Shown here piece after piece: positions 1 through 8,265 of a DNA stretch of 64,000 bases (its first letter is position 1; every line of letters starts with the position of its first letter). The notes under the pieces were generated by a model, which was not told the DNA's origin, searched no databases, and saw only the letters and a program-made list of their open reading frames with translations. The translations under genes and the position numbers were made by a program. Source of the DNA: Staphylococcus lugdunensis (GTDB lineage: Bacteria > Bacillota > Bacilli > Staphylococcales > Staphylococcaceae); the NCBI RefSeq assembly GCF_002901705.1, contig NZ_PPPV01000012.1, positions 938,782 through 1,002,781 on the forward strand, given 5' to 3'.

Positions 1-594
1 ACCTATTAACAAGTCAACCATTAAAATTACCAAAATTGATATCCATATAAAGTTATTTTCTTCAGCTGTGTAAGGCACAATACGACTTAAATAAATCAAA
101 ATACCCATGCCACCTAAAGCTACAACAATGCCAATAATATTACCCGCAGAACCCGATAATGACTGAATTAAACCAAATTCACTTATTACAAAAATATTAA
201 AGCCAATAAGTGAAATAACATTAGCTATAATAATCATCAGCCAATAGTCAAAAACATCATCTCCATTAACTGTTGCACCAAAAACATATACTGAAGCAAT
301 AGCTATTGATACACTATAACCACATAATGTACTGATAATAATATATCTTATTAATGTTCCCTTATCTGTTTTAACCTTTTTGGATTTTTCTTGCACATAC
401 GAAATGACATTAATAATCAACCAAAATAATAAGAATATATAAATATACTTAGGCAATTTGTATAATAAATGCTGAGGAAAAAACATAATTGAATATAGAA
501 CAAGTGCTAGTATATTCATTAATATTGCAACAGGGGTAATGTATGGATTTTTTATATTATGAGCAATTTCCTCTTTAGTTATTTCCTTTTCCAC
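1..594 (-). CDS. Polytopic membrane protein, C-terminus beyond window edge
   Basis: An open minus-strand frame runs from a GTG at 594 to the window edge, about 198 codons without a stop. The GTG is preserved by a GAGGAG ribosome site about 9 bases upstream; the nearby ATG at 600 is in another frame and stops after eight codons. The protein starts VEKEITKEEIAHNIK and then shows about six hydrophobic segments. It resembles the small membrane-protein families (DUF5079/DUF5080 type) found at the far end of the S. aureus ess locus, but I assign the family only tentatively. It follows the lipoprotein gene at 678-1142 on the same strand. Confidence 0.65.
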   Translation of the reverse strand, partial: MEKEITKEEIAHNIKNPYITPVAILMNILALVLYSIMFFPQHLLYKLPKYIYIFLLFWLIINVISYVQEKSKKVKTDKGTLIRYIIISTLCGYSVSIAIASVYVFGATVNGDDVFDYWLMIIIANVISLIGFNIFVISEFGLIQSLSGSAGNIIGIVVALGGMGILIYLSRIVPYTAEENNFIWISILVILMVDLLIG

Positions 595-677
595 TATCCA
601 TCTCTCCTCTATAAATGAAGTCTTTTTAAGCTAGTTAGTTCTCAATTAAGCTCTAAAAATAAAAAATAGTAATGACA

Positions 678-1142
678 TTATTCTTCTAGTTTAAAATCCG
701 AGCCATGTTTAACTACTGTGTGGTCATGATTTTCTCCATGGACTTTATATCTATATCTTACACGCTGTACATTGTCGTCATTAGTGTAAAATATTGTTAG
801 TGACCTACCAATTCGTTCTGGCTCAAATACATAATGAGGTTTATAAATAATATCCATAGATAATTGCTTTTTATCTTTATCATATTTGATTGAATCTTTT
901 TTTATAATTATTTTGTTTTGTTCGTCTTTGATTTTAATATCTTTCTTCATATTCATTTCAGTACTTTTTGGTAAATCCTTGATATTTAAAGATTCAACAT
1001 CATCTTGACTTTTAGTTTCATTTGTCTTTTTTTCTTTTTTAAACGTATCTGTATCATGATTACTATCTTTACTATCATTACCACAAGCAGTTAATGTAAC
1101 TAATAGACTTAACATCAACACAGCTTTCATCATGTTTTTCAT
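678..1142 (-). CDS. Uncharacterised lipoprotein
   Basis: A 154-residue lipoprotein. The N-terminus is a basic and hydrophobic signal peptide ending in the lipobox LTAC-G, so the mature protein should be anchored on the outer face of the membrane through its cysteine. A long charged Lys/Asp/Ser-rich linker follows, and then a compact domain of about 90 residues rich in beta-strand-forming residues. I prefer the ATG at 1142 because a GAGAGGA ribosome site lies about 7 bases upstream; the in-frame TTG at 1157 lies upstream of that site. I do not recognise the domain. The gene sits in the accessory tail of the ess locus among other lipoproteins and membrane proteins. Confidence 0.7.
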   Translation of the reverse strand: MKNMMKAVLMLSLLVTLTACGNDSKDSNHDTDTFKKEKKTNETKSQDDVESLNIKDLPKSTEMNMKKDIKIKDEQNKIIIKKDSIKYDKDKKQLSMDIIYKPHYVFEPERIGRSLTIFYTNDDNVQRVRYRYKVHGENHDHTVVKHGSDFKLEE

Positions 1143-1219
1143 TTCTTTTCCTCTCAAATCAATTAAATGAATTTATGTAAACTTAATTATTTTAAACATT
1201 TCGATATTTTCATTTCTTG

Positions 1220-1503
1220 CTACAACTGTAGTTCATCTTCTTTGATTGAACTATTTAGCAATCCTAAATAGAAGAAAAATCGTGCAACTAAAATATGCAC
1301 TGCTATCATAAATAATATCCCTACCCAAATTGTTCTATTTTCTTCAGAGTCAACGGGAATAATCAATGAAAAGTATATTAATCCAATAGTTGAAAGTATT
1401 ATAGTGATAATTCCTAACCATTTGATTAACTAAAAGCAAAGGCGATTAAATATGAATTCTTTATGTTGTTCATACACATAACTTGCATTTCTTTAGGTTT
1501 CAT
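1220..1503 (-). pseudogene. Frameshifted small membrane protein
   Basis: A good start exists at 1503: a GGAGAG ribosome site, then ATG, reading MKPKEMQVMCMNNIKNSY. The frame ends after about 24 codons with IAFAFS and a TAA near 1432. Shifting frame by one base at that point restores a coherent membrane protein (IKWLGIITIILSTIGLIYF, later ILFMIAVHILVARFFFY and a charged tail) ending at TAG 1220-1222. A single lost T around the FAFS/LIKW junction explains the break. I read it as a two-to-three-helix membrane protein gene inactivated by one deletion, unless the base is a sequencing error. Confidence 0.6.
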
Positions 1504-1666
1504 GGGCTCTCTCCTTTTTCAAACATTGATATTGCTTTAAAACTGTCAACTAATCTTAGCTATAGTTATACCAATTAGTGCTTGACATTCATTAAATAAA
1601 TACTAAATTTTTTGTATGTTTCCCATGCAATTAAACGTTATGCCATATATTGTATTTTTTAAAAAT

Positions 1667-1699
1667 AGGGATTAAACAAGTGCTATTTGCCTAATCCCT
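1667..1699 (-). terminator. Rho-independent terminator after 1739-1945 gene
   Basis: AGGGATTA and TAATCCCT form an 8-bp stem with a 17-base loop. On the minus strand it is followed by a T-rich tract. It lies about 40 bases downstream of the stop codon at 1739. Similar GATTA-containing stems end two other genes in this island (5551-5585 and 6257-6285). Confidence 0.65.
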
Positions 1700-1738
1700 T
1701 ATAATTATTATTGAAATCGAACTAAAATGTATTGTTCA

Positions 1739-1945
1739 TTAAACAAAGAATTTACAAATTGTCATAGTAGTTGTAACAACGGTTACAATAATTGCGGTTT
1801 GTAATAATTTGGCGCCTTTTTCTTCATTATATTGTTTATATTTATAGCTACAGATGATTGAACCGATACCAAATAGAAAAACTACTAGAGATAAGACCAT
1901 AAATACCCATGTCCATATTTTTAATGCCTTCCCGGTTTCTTCCAT
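1739..1945 (-). CDS. Small two-helix membrane protein
   Basis: A 68-residue protein beginning MEETGKALKIW with two hydrophobic segments (about residues 9-31 and 46-66) separated by a short charged loop rich in Lys, Tyr and Glu (KYKQYNEEKGAK). The ATG at 1945 has a GGAG ribosome site 7 bases upstream. It is followed by a hairpin terminator, so it is probably the last gene of its transcript. I do not recognise a family. Its position among T7SS-island membrane and lipoprotein genes is the only clue, and I infer an envelope role. Confidence 0.6.
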   Translation of the reverse strand: MEETGKALKIWTWVFMVLSLVVFLFGIGSIICSYKYKQYNEEKGAKLLQTAIIVTVVTTTMTICKFFV

Positions 1946-2030
1946 ATCAATACTCCTCTTTATAAATAAAACAATATAATGTTATATAATTATTTTATAA
2001 TATTTTCGCACAAATAATACAAGTATGTCC

Positions 2031-2402
2031 CTATTTTTCTTTTACTTCTACATTTTCTTCTTCATAATCTGCTTTATGGCTTTTCTTGTATTTAAGTGGG
2101 TTTTCATCCATATCTAATTCTGGTTTGCCGTTTTTCATTTTATAAGTAAAGTAATTTAATTCTTCAACTTTTTTACTAAGTTGTACACCAATCACAAATA
2201 CTTTTCCGTCTTTATAAACATATGTATTACTATCATTTCTATCTACTTTTTTATCTACTTTTAAGCCAAATGCTGGTAACATTTTATTTGTTTCTTCTTG
2301 CTTTTTATAAACCTTATCGATATCTTTGTCGTACTTATCTCCTTTACCACAACCCGCTAACACAATCGCAAACAGTAATAACACAGTAATAATTCTTTTC
2401 AT
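2031..2402 (-). CDS. Cystatin-like-fold lipoprotein (DUF4467 type)
   Basis: A 123-residue lipoprotein with a signal peptide ending in the lipobox LAGC (Cys18). After a short Lys/Asp linker the domain has the layout of small staphylococcal cystatin-fold lipoproteins: one helix with a KQEETNKM stretch, then NTYVYKDGKVFVIGV and FTYKMKNGKPEL strands, and a tail containing YKKSHKADYEEE. The same helix-plus-YVY(N/K)DGK pattern recurs in the lipoproteins at 7163-7546 and 23714-24133, which are closer to each other than to this one. Family known; function not known. It may be a divergent member of the repeated envelope cassette of this island. Confidence 0.7.
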   Translation of the reverse strand: MKRIITVLLLFAIVLAGCGKGDKYDKDIDKVYKKQEETNKMLPAFGLKVDKKVDRNDSNTYVYKDGKVFVIGVQLSKKVEELNYFTYKMKNGKPELDMDENPLKYKKSHKADYEEENVEVKEK

Positions 2403-2623
2403 TTGTTTACCCCTTAATCTTTTTTATTTAGATTGATATTATCTTTTTCTTTTAAAATAAACACCAAGCTAACACAATTAATAATACCATAAGAAATCGT
2501 GAATTAATCGAAATGAATATAATTTTTTTATTTTTAATCCAAAACAAAATATCTGTTACAACATACGCAATCAAAAAAGTATCATTATCTTTACTTCGAG
2601 CATTTCATATTAACGCTTGATAA

Positions 2624-3835
2624 TTAAGGCAACCATATGAATAAAAGAATGTATAACCCAAAAACAAATAAAGGTTTTATAGTGATGAAGACAAATTGTT
2701 TTCTTTTCAGCCATGAAATAATGTCTATTACCAAAAATACCACAGTTATAAAAAATAATAGCATCATTAATGCTACAATATCTATGCCCGAGATATCTTT
2801 CATAGCCGGTGTGACTAGTATTTTAGTTGCAGTAAATAATATGATTAATGCTACCATAGCAATGTAAAATTTATATTTTGATAATCTCAAACTTGTCATA
2901 CGCTTTTTAGTTTGATTATAAATTTTAGCTGATATCAACGTATTATTATATTTCATTAATATCTTTAATTGATGTCGTAGTGGTCTCTTCCATAATGCAT
3001 TTATCACTACCAATCCATATATAAGAATGCCAAGTATGAGTATAAATAAACTATTGTTGATTAATTTCTGATTGTGCTGCATAAATAGAAATGGAATGAC
3101 AAATAAAGTGCCACTTATACTATATAAAATTATCGGTAAAATAATAGAATGATTAAACCACATCTCTGCTGTACTACAAAGTACGTAATAAAAACCAAAA
3201 ACAACAATGGCTAATAATACAATTATCCATACGTCTTTTACTAGCAACAACATGGAGATAACTGCCCATAATGCAACACCTAGTGGCACAATTATTCTAA
3301 CTAAATTTGCGCCATATTTTTCCATACGATAGCACTCAATGAGGAACGTAAGAACTATAACTGCAAGCCCAATTATAATGAAACGGTATGCGTAACCAAA
3401 CTCAAATAATAAAACATCTTGCTCTATTTCTGGTGTAAGTCTTAGTTTAGCAATAGCAATCAAGGCGATGGCAATAAGAAAATGATATACAGCTTGTCTG
3501 CGAGTAAAGCGAAAATCATAAGCTTTATCCTTTGCGATTTTGTCATTAAATTGATTTTTCTTAGCATAATTATATTTATGTTTATTTAATTTGATAAAGT
3601 AATTTTTCAGTGCCAAATAAATATATATCAATGAACTTATATGCAGAAACACCACATAAGCAATCAACCCACTATGATTTAAACCTCCACCAACAAAGTA
3701 AATTGTCATCAGCAGTGCTAAGATAACAATATCGACAAAATAACCGAAAATCGGGATTCTTTGAGCTTTTAACATACTTGTAAAAATCGCTAAAATAATA
3801 AGTAAAATAATTGAAATCAAACCTAAAATAACCAA
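2624..3835 (-). CDS. Large polytopic membrane protein, unknown
   Basis: A 403-residue integral membrane protein with about ten hydrophobic segments and a basic cytoplasmic loop at roughly residues 80-115 (rich in Lys, Arg, Asn). The start is TTG at 3835: it has an AGGAG site 7 bases upstream, whereas the nearby ATG is out of frame and stops after five codons. No transporter or enzyme motif is visible. It lies between the tandem EsaG gene and a lipoprotein gene, in the part of the island where S. aureus carries DUF50xx membrane proteins. It could be an immunity protein for a membrane-active toxin, but nothing in the sequence proves that. Confidence 0.65.
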   Translation of the reverse strand: MVILGLISIILLIILAIFTSMLKAQRIPIFGYFVDIVILALLMTIYFVGGGLNHSGLIAYVVFLHISSLIYIYLALKNYFIKLNKHKYNYAKKNQFNDKIAKDKAYDFRFTRRQAVYHFLIAIALIAIAKLRLTPEIEQDVLLFEFGYAYRFIIIGLAVIVLTFLIECYRMEKYGANLVRIIVPLGVALWAVISMLLLVKDVWIIVLLAIVVFGFYYVLCSTAEMWFNHSIILPIILYSISGTLFVIPFLFMQHNQKLINNSLFILILGILIYGLVVINALWKRPLRHQLKILMKYNNTLISAKIYNQTKKRMTSLRLSKYKFYIAMVALIILFTATKILVTPAMKDISGIDIVALMMLLFFITVVFLVIDIISWLKRKQFVFITIKPLFVFGLYILLFIWLP

Positions 3836-3889
3836 AACATTTCTCCTGACTATATCAAATTGTTTATAACATGCTTTGCTGACTTTTAT

Positions 3890-4906
3890 CTAAATTGATG
3901 TATCCTGCTGTTTTTGATATTCTTTCATATAACGTTCGAGTGCATACAGTTCTTTAAGCTCATAGTCTAATTTAGGTAATATACCAAATTTTTTATAACG
4001 ATAATAATTAAAATAAGCACTTGATCCAAATTCTGTAGCATCCCAATCTATAAATTGATACAATACGTTTAATTTACCTTTAATCGTAAAATCAAATTCA
4101 CATGTACTCCAGGCTTTGTGTTTATTTCTAATAAATTCATAACGTAATTCTTCAAACAAATCATATAATCCATCGGTTTGATGACTGAATTCATCATTTG
4201 ACGTATGACAATTCTTAGGAATATCCATTGAATAAAACAGTTCATCACTATCAGGTATAGTATAATAAAAGTACACTGATCCTCCGCCATCAGTCATATA
4301 TGCAACTGCATATACATTCTCCCACGATACTGGAATCATATTCATGATATGCTGTCCAATATATCGATATAAATAATTTATCTTTTCTTTAAATTCCATA
4401 GTTACAATTTCATTTTTATCGTCAATTGTTTTGGCATACCTATGAATGGCATACATTTGTTCAATGTCATATTTTTGTTTTGGTAAGTGACCAAAATTCT
4501 TATAAAAATAATAGTTTTTCATATGTTTAGATCTAAAATCTACCACATCCCAATCTGTATTTTCATATACAGCTTGCTTTTGTCCCTTATGATTAAACTC
4601 AATAACACATGTACCAAATGGCGGTCTGCCATTTACAACAAACAGATGCCGCAACTTCATTAATAATTCACATAACGTTTCAAACTGCTGATCAAATACT
4701 TCTTCTGATACATCAAAATTCCAGGTAATATCCATTGACAGTTGAGGATCATCTTCACCTGGGACCATATAATGGAAGTACACATACCTCTTATTGTCCC
4801 CAATAAACGCATTTAGACACACGTTTTCCCATCTTTCTGGAATCATGTCACTGATATGATTAGTAATTTCAATATATAATTCATCTAATTGCGCTTCAAA
4901 ATTCAT
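3890..4906 (-). CDS. Tandem double EsaG (YezG/DUF600) immunity-like protein
   Basis: This 338-residue protein consists of two copies of the EsaG/YezG (DUF600) fold joined head to tail. Copy 1 (about 1-165) has NHISDMIPERWENV, YVYFHYMVPG, FGTCVIEF and YYFYKNFGHLPK. Copy 2 (about 172-338) has QHIMNMIPVSWENVY, VYFYYTIPDSDELFY, STCEFDFTIKGKLNV and YYRYKKFGILPK. Copy 2 is closer to the single-domain protein at 5609-6103. In S. aureus EsaG binds and neutralises the secreted nuclease EsaD in the producer cytoplasm. Single-domain members have about 165 residues, so the fusion is unusual. No esaD nuclease gene is present in this window, so it would act as an orphan immunity protein. Confidence 0.85.
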   Translation of the reverse strand: MNFEAQLDELYIEITNHISDMIPERWENVCLNAFIGDNKRYVYFHYMVPGEDDPQLSMDITWNFDVSEEVFDQQFETLCELLMKLRHLFVVNGRPPFGTCVIEFNHKGQKQAVYENTDWDVVDFRSKHMKNYYFYKNFGHLPKQKYDIEQMYAIHRYAKTIDDKNEIVTMEFKEKINYLYRYIGQHIMNMIPVSWENVYAVAYMTDGGGSVYFYYTIPDSDELFYSMDIPKNCHTSNDEFSHQTDGLYDLFEELRYEFIRNKHKAWSTCEFDFTIKGKLNVLYQFIDWDATEFGSSAYFNYYRYKKFGILPKLDYELKELYALERYMKEYQKQQDTSI

Positions 4907-5550
4907 GATTAGTCACATCCTCCCATTCATTATGTAAATATTTTTGCGATAATTTTTAGTATTCAGATATCAAATGATTAAAGTAGTGTTCTGGATGATG
5001 TACCATATTTCATTTTATCTTAATCCGTCTTGCATGACTTCAATAATTTTCATATATTTCCAACCTGGTAATTTCAAATATACTTTTATTCTTTGAAACA
5101 CCATCCTCTTTTATTTATAAATTGAAATAGCTATTTTACAGTCGGCGTTTGATTTTTGTAGTTCTTTATATTTATTAAATAAATCTCTAAACCATATTGA
5201 CGTATATTTTCTTTTAAGCTTTAAATTGTAAAAACAGTTTAATTCTCATTTTAACTAATAGTTATGCTTTTGAAATGACTATATACAATATTGATTATAT
5301 ATTAATTTCTAAAATTGACATATACTATTTAGTAAAAAAAATATAATCATCGTTGATTTATTCTATCTATATTTATTATTTTACAGCGCCTCCGTCATTT
5401 AACTTTGATTTAAAACTCATTTATACCCACTGCTATTTATATTTAATACGTTTATTTTAGGTTTTTAAATTTAACTGGCATAGCAATATTAATAAAAATA
5501 ACACTTATAATATCATCTAGATAACAATAATTAGAATTAAACTTAAAAAA
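4907..5550. other. AT-rich intergenic region with a short broken frame
   Basis: There is no full gene in these 644 bases. A short minus-strand frame at 5015-5104 reads MVFQRIKVYLKLPGWKYMK and stops after 29 residues. It looks like the tail of a lost gene. The rest is very AT-rich. The upstream regulatory region of the tandem esaG gene must lie here, but I see no convincing promoter boxes. Confidence 0.4.
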
Positions 5551-5585
5551 AGAGATTAAACAAGGACTATCTGTCTAATCTTCTT
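5551..5585 (-). terminator. Terminator after esaG
   Basis: An imperfect stem pairs AGAGATTAAACA with CTGTCTAATCTTCT. It lies about 25 bases downstream of the stop at 5609 and is followed on the minus strand by a run of T. It belongs to the same stem family as 1667-1699 and 6257-6285. Confidence 0.6.
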
Positions 5586-5608
5586 TTTATAAATTCTTTT
5601 ATCTAATT

Positions 5609-6103
5609 TTATTTTTCTTGACTTTCTTTTACATACTTTTCAACCGCATGAAGATCATCAATTTGATATTGAAATTTAGGTAATATACCAAATTTTTTAT
5701 ATCGATAATAATCAAATTTTTCACTTGGAGAAAAATTTGATGCTTTCCAATCTATGTACTCAAAAGAGACATTTAAGTTTCCTTCAATGGTAAAGTCAAG
5801 TTCACACGTGCCAAACTGTTCTTGACCATATTTAACAAAAATAGCGTTTAAATCATCAAACAAATCACATAATCGAAAAGCTCTGTTCACATATTCTTTC
5901 TTAGACACACCAAAATCTTTTGGTATATGTTGTGAATAATAAAGTTCATCTTTCTGTGGAACTGTAAAAAAGAAAAACACTTCACTAGCATATTCTTCCA
6001 TATATGCAACTAAATATACTTTCTCCCATGGGCCAGGAATCATATCACTTACGTGGTTCGCTATTTTATTGTATTGTTTATTTAACTTTGTTTCAATACT
6101 CAC
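5609..6103 (-). CDS. esaG: EsaG-like T7SS immunity protein (YezG/DUF600)
   Basis: A 164-residue single-domain member of the EsaG/YezG family. Diagnostic stretches are ANHVSDMIPGPWEKVYLVAY, VFFFFTVPQKDELYY, FGTCELDFTIEGNLNV, and FDYYRYKKFGILPKFQY near the C-terminus. In S. aureus EsaG holds the EsaD DNase inactive until secretion, and extra esaG copies protect against rival EsaD variants. I use the GTG at 6103 rather than the TTG at 6109: the AGGAG site is 9 bases from the GTG, and the resulting MSIETKLNKQYNKI aligns with the usual EsaG start. No cognate nuclease is encoded in the window. Confidence 0.85.
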   Translation of the reverse strand: MSIETKLNKQYNKIANHVSDMIPGPWEKVYLVAYMEEYASEVFFFFTVPQKDELYYSQHIPKDFGVSKKEYVNRAFRLCDLFDDLNAIFVKYGQEQFGTCELDFTIEGNLNVSFEYIDWKASNFSPSEKFDYYRYKKFGILPKFQYQIDDLHAVEKYVKESQEK

Positions 6104-6256
6104 TATCAATCACTCCTAATTGATCTGTAATACAATTATATTTTTCAGTGTTAGATTTTTCATGCTTGATTGTCATGTCAATATTAATATAAAACAGATT
6201 GTTATAGTATTCAATATAATTTAGATCTCAGTAAATATAATTAAGTTTTAAAAAAA

Positions 6257-6285
6257 AGAGATTAAACAAAATTGTCTAACCTCTC
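6257..6285 (-). terminator. Terminator after DUF4064 gene
   Basis: A stem pairs AGAGATTAAACA with TGTCTAACCTCT, and the minus strand continues into a T-run of eight. It lies about 70 bases downstream of the stop codon at 6354. Confidence 0.65.
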
Positions 6286-6353
6286 AAATTAGGCTTAATA
6301 GTCCTATTTAACATAAAACCAATATAACACATTTTAAAATTTTCTTTATTTCA

Positions 6354-7151
6354 TTATTTACTATTTAATCGCTTTCGCTGAATTTGAAAAACATCATATG
6401 TACCAATCGCAAATAATATCAAACTACATATAATCATCGGCTTACTGATGACGTTAAATATATTACCGTATATTTTTGACCCTAAATCTAGCAAGTCATC
6501 ATATAGAACAGCACCGTTTAATATATTAATTAAAACAAGTATTACAAAAATACCTATGATAGATGCGTATATCGTTGGTTTAGCCGTACTTTCGAAAGCT
6601 TGAGTATTATTCTTTGGCGTATACACAGTTAACCAAATAATATTCAAAACTAAAATGATTAGTGCACCGAATCCAATTAAAAAACCATGTACACTCAACA
6701 GGCCTAGAACACCAGCTATAGCTAAAATAATCCACCAGGCATTACCTATATTATTTTTCTCAATGACTATTCCTTTAAGTGCTTCTTTATTTTTTAACAA
6801 CAATACGCCACAAAGTGTCCATGCAAAAATCGCAATCAAATTAAGGCTTACAAAACCACCAATAATATAAAGCACTGCACTCATTGTTGTCTTTTTTGTC
6901 ATAATTTTTAAAGCTATAATGCCAATAATAAATGAAATGATACTTACAGTCATAAGTACACCCAAAATCCAATTATAGATTAATGATGACGTTTCAGCAC
7001 TTTGCATTGTTGTTTCACCATTAACTGTAGTTTGAATCTCAGATTGAGACAAACCGGAAATTGACGTTGCGAAAAAAAGAGCGAACATTAACGATAGAAA
7101 TCCTTCCAAAATAAGTCCGATAAGAGATGTTACTTTAATTGTTTTAATCAT
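6354..7151 (-). CDS. DUF4064-type membrane protein (long form)
   Basis: A 265-residue membrane protein. Residues 1-120 are a DUF4064-like four-helix unit (IKTIKVTSLIGLILEGFLS, an extracellular loop with SGLSQSEIQTTVNGET, then LKIMTKKTTMSAVLYIIGG). The second half adds about four more helices and ends in a basic tail. The ATG at 7151 has an AAAGGTG site 8 bases upstream. The gene starts 12 bases after the stop of the lipoprotein gene at 7163, so the two are co-transcribed. The paralogue at 22197-23006 is clearly related along its whole length, down to identical stretches such as QAFESTAKPTIY. The function of DUF4064 is unknown; partnership with a lipoprotein suggests an envelope complex or immunity role. 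Confidence 0.8.
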   Translation of the reverse strand: MIKTIKVTSLIGLILEGFLSLMFALFFATSISGLSQSEIQTTVNGETTMQSAETSSLIYNWILGVLMTVSIISFIIGIIALKIMTKKTTMSAVLYIIGGFVSLNLIAIFAWTLCGVLLLKNKEALKGIVIEKNNIGNAWWIILAIAGVLGLLSVHGFLIGFGALIILVLNIIWLTVYTPKNNTQAFESTAKPTIYASIIGIFVILVLINILNGAVLYDDLLDLGSKIYGNIFNVISKPMIICSLILFAIGTYDVFQIQRKRLNSK

Positions 7152-7162
7152 AGTATTCACCT

Positions 7163-7546
7163 TTATTGTTCATTTTTTATATCTTTAAAATCTGCTTCAT
7201 GTTGGTTGACATATTCTTTCGCATTAAACCCTTGTTTATAGTAAATTTTGTCATTTTTAAACTCATAAGCAGCATAGAACAACTTTTTATTTTCTTTATA
7301 CAACGGATAGCTAATAATAATCATTTTACCATTATTATAAACATAGCGATTTACTTCATCTTTATTAAATTTAGGATTTACTTTATCACTTTGTTTTGCC
7401 ATATCTTGATGTGTCTTTTGTTGAATATTTAAAATTTGGTTTATTTTATTTTGATATTGGTTGTCATTATTGTTATCATCCTCTTTGCTACAACCGTTTA
7501 TTATAGTCATCATTATAATCAGCACTCCTACAATTATTTTTTTCAT
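7163..7546 (-). CDS. Cystatin-like-fold lipoprotein (DUF4467 type)
   Basis: A 127-residue lipoprotein with the signal MKKIIVGVLIIMMTIINGC, then a short Asn/Asp linker and a cystatin-like domain (QILNIQQKTHQDM helix, NRYVYNNGKMIIISYPLYK, LFYAAYEFKNDKIYYKQGF). I start at the ATG 7546 because GGAG lies 6-7 bases upstream; the ATG at 7558 is upstream of that site. It is translationally close to the DUF4064 gene that follows. The lipoprotein at 23714-24133 matches it at most positions of the mature domain, so both come from one cassette that duplicated. The role is unknown, but it should sit outside the membrane where it could meet a secreted toxin. Confidence 0.8.
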   Translation of the reverse strand: MKKIIVGVLIIMMTIINGCSKEDDNNNDNQYQNKINQILNIQQKTHQDMAKQSDKVNPKFNKDEVNRYVYNNGKMIIISYPLYKENKKLFYAAYEFKNDKIYYKQGFNAKEYVNQHEADFKDIKNEQ

Positions 7547-7838
7547 AAATTTCTCCATTCTTTATCTTTTTTAGAAATTTAGCTATATTGACTATTTCTC
7601 AAACATACTAAAATAGCCAATATCGTTTTACCTATTATCAAAATAATTCATTCACTTTTACTAAAAATTTCAACAAAATATAACATAATGTTACATTTAA
7701 TTTCAAAAAATTAATAATTATAATTTAATATAAAAGTGAAGATATAATTATCGCTTTATTATTTTTATAATAAACAATAAGTGTAAAACTGTAAAGTAAG
7801 TTTTAAAAATTTATTAGCTGCTTTTTATCTCCTATTAA
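7547..7838. other. AT-rich gap between effector operon and lipoprotein cassette
   Basis: About 290 bases with no open frame of note. The region separates the LXG operon (stop at 7839) from the lipoprotein/DUF4064 pair, so that pair probably has its own promoter here. No box is clear enough to name in such AT-rich sequence. Confidence 0.4.
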
Positions 7839-8252
7839 TCAATTAGCTATTTTTTCAATGGCTGCTATTAATGAATTTATTGCATTTTTTAACCAAGATA
7901 GAGTTCCTTCTAAATCGTTAACTTCATTTTCCATTTCAGTTATTTTATCAATTAATCTATCTATATTATCATCTATATTATTTATACAGTCCCTTAATGA
8001 ACCATCTATTAAATCGGATTTACTTTTGTCAACCCACTTTGAGTTATTATCACCTTTCCAATAATTATATTCTTTAAGTATAAAAGATGCGCTATATTTA
8101 TGTACTGTTACATCTTTTTTTAGATCTTCAAATTTACTTTTGATTCTTTTAGCTTTTTCAATTTTAGCATTTAAGTCAGCAATCTTTGCTTTTGTTGCAG
8201 CAGATTCTCTAGTTTTACTATTTTTTTCAGCAATTAATTGTGTTTTTGACAT
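7839..8252 (-). CDS. DUF5082/YwqH-like helical T7SS partner protein
   Basis: A 137-residue, almost wholly helical protein: a coiled coil at residues 1-45 (AATKAKIADLNAKIEKAKR), a central turn containing YWKGDN, and a second long coiled coil (DDNIDRLIDKITEMENEV) to the end. This helix-W.G-helix plan matches the DUF5082/YwqH family, small proteins encoded beside LXG toxins in Bacillus and thought to help their secretion. The ATG at 8252 has an AGG site 8 bases upstream; the GTG at 8261 is too close to it. Only 13 bases separate it from the LXG gene, so they are one operon. The family call is by pattern and context. Confidence 0.6.
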   Translation of the reverse strand: MSKTQLIAEKNSKTRESAATKAKIADLNAKIEKAKRIKSKFEDLKKDVTVHKYSASFILKEYNYWKGDNNSKWVDKSKSDLIDGSLRDCINNIDDNIDRLIDKITEMENEVNDLEGTLSWLKNAINSLIAAIEKIAN

Positions 8253-8265
8253 ATCATACACCTGC

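Noticed and set aside
2637-2867. Plus-strand frame MNKRMYNPKTNKG opposite the membrane protein gene
   Set aside because: It overlaps a longer frame with a good ribosome site and clear membrane helices.
6354-7546. EssE/EsaE and EsxD of the essC1 type downstream of essC
   Set aside because: The proteins here are a lipoprotein and a polytopic membrane protein with no similarity to EssE or EsxD.
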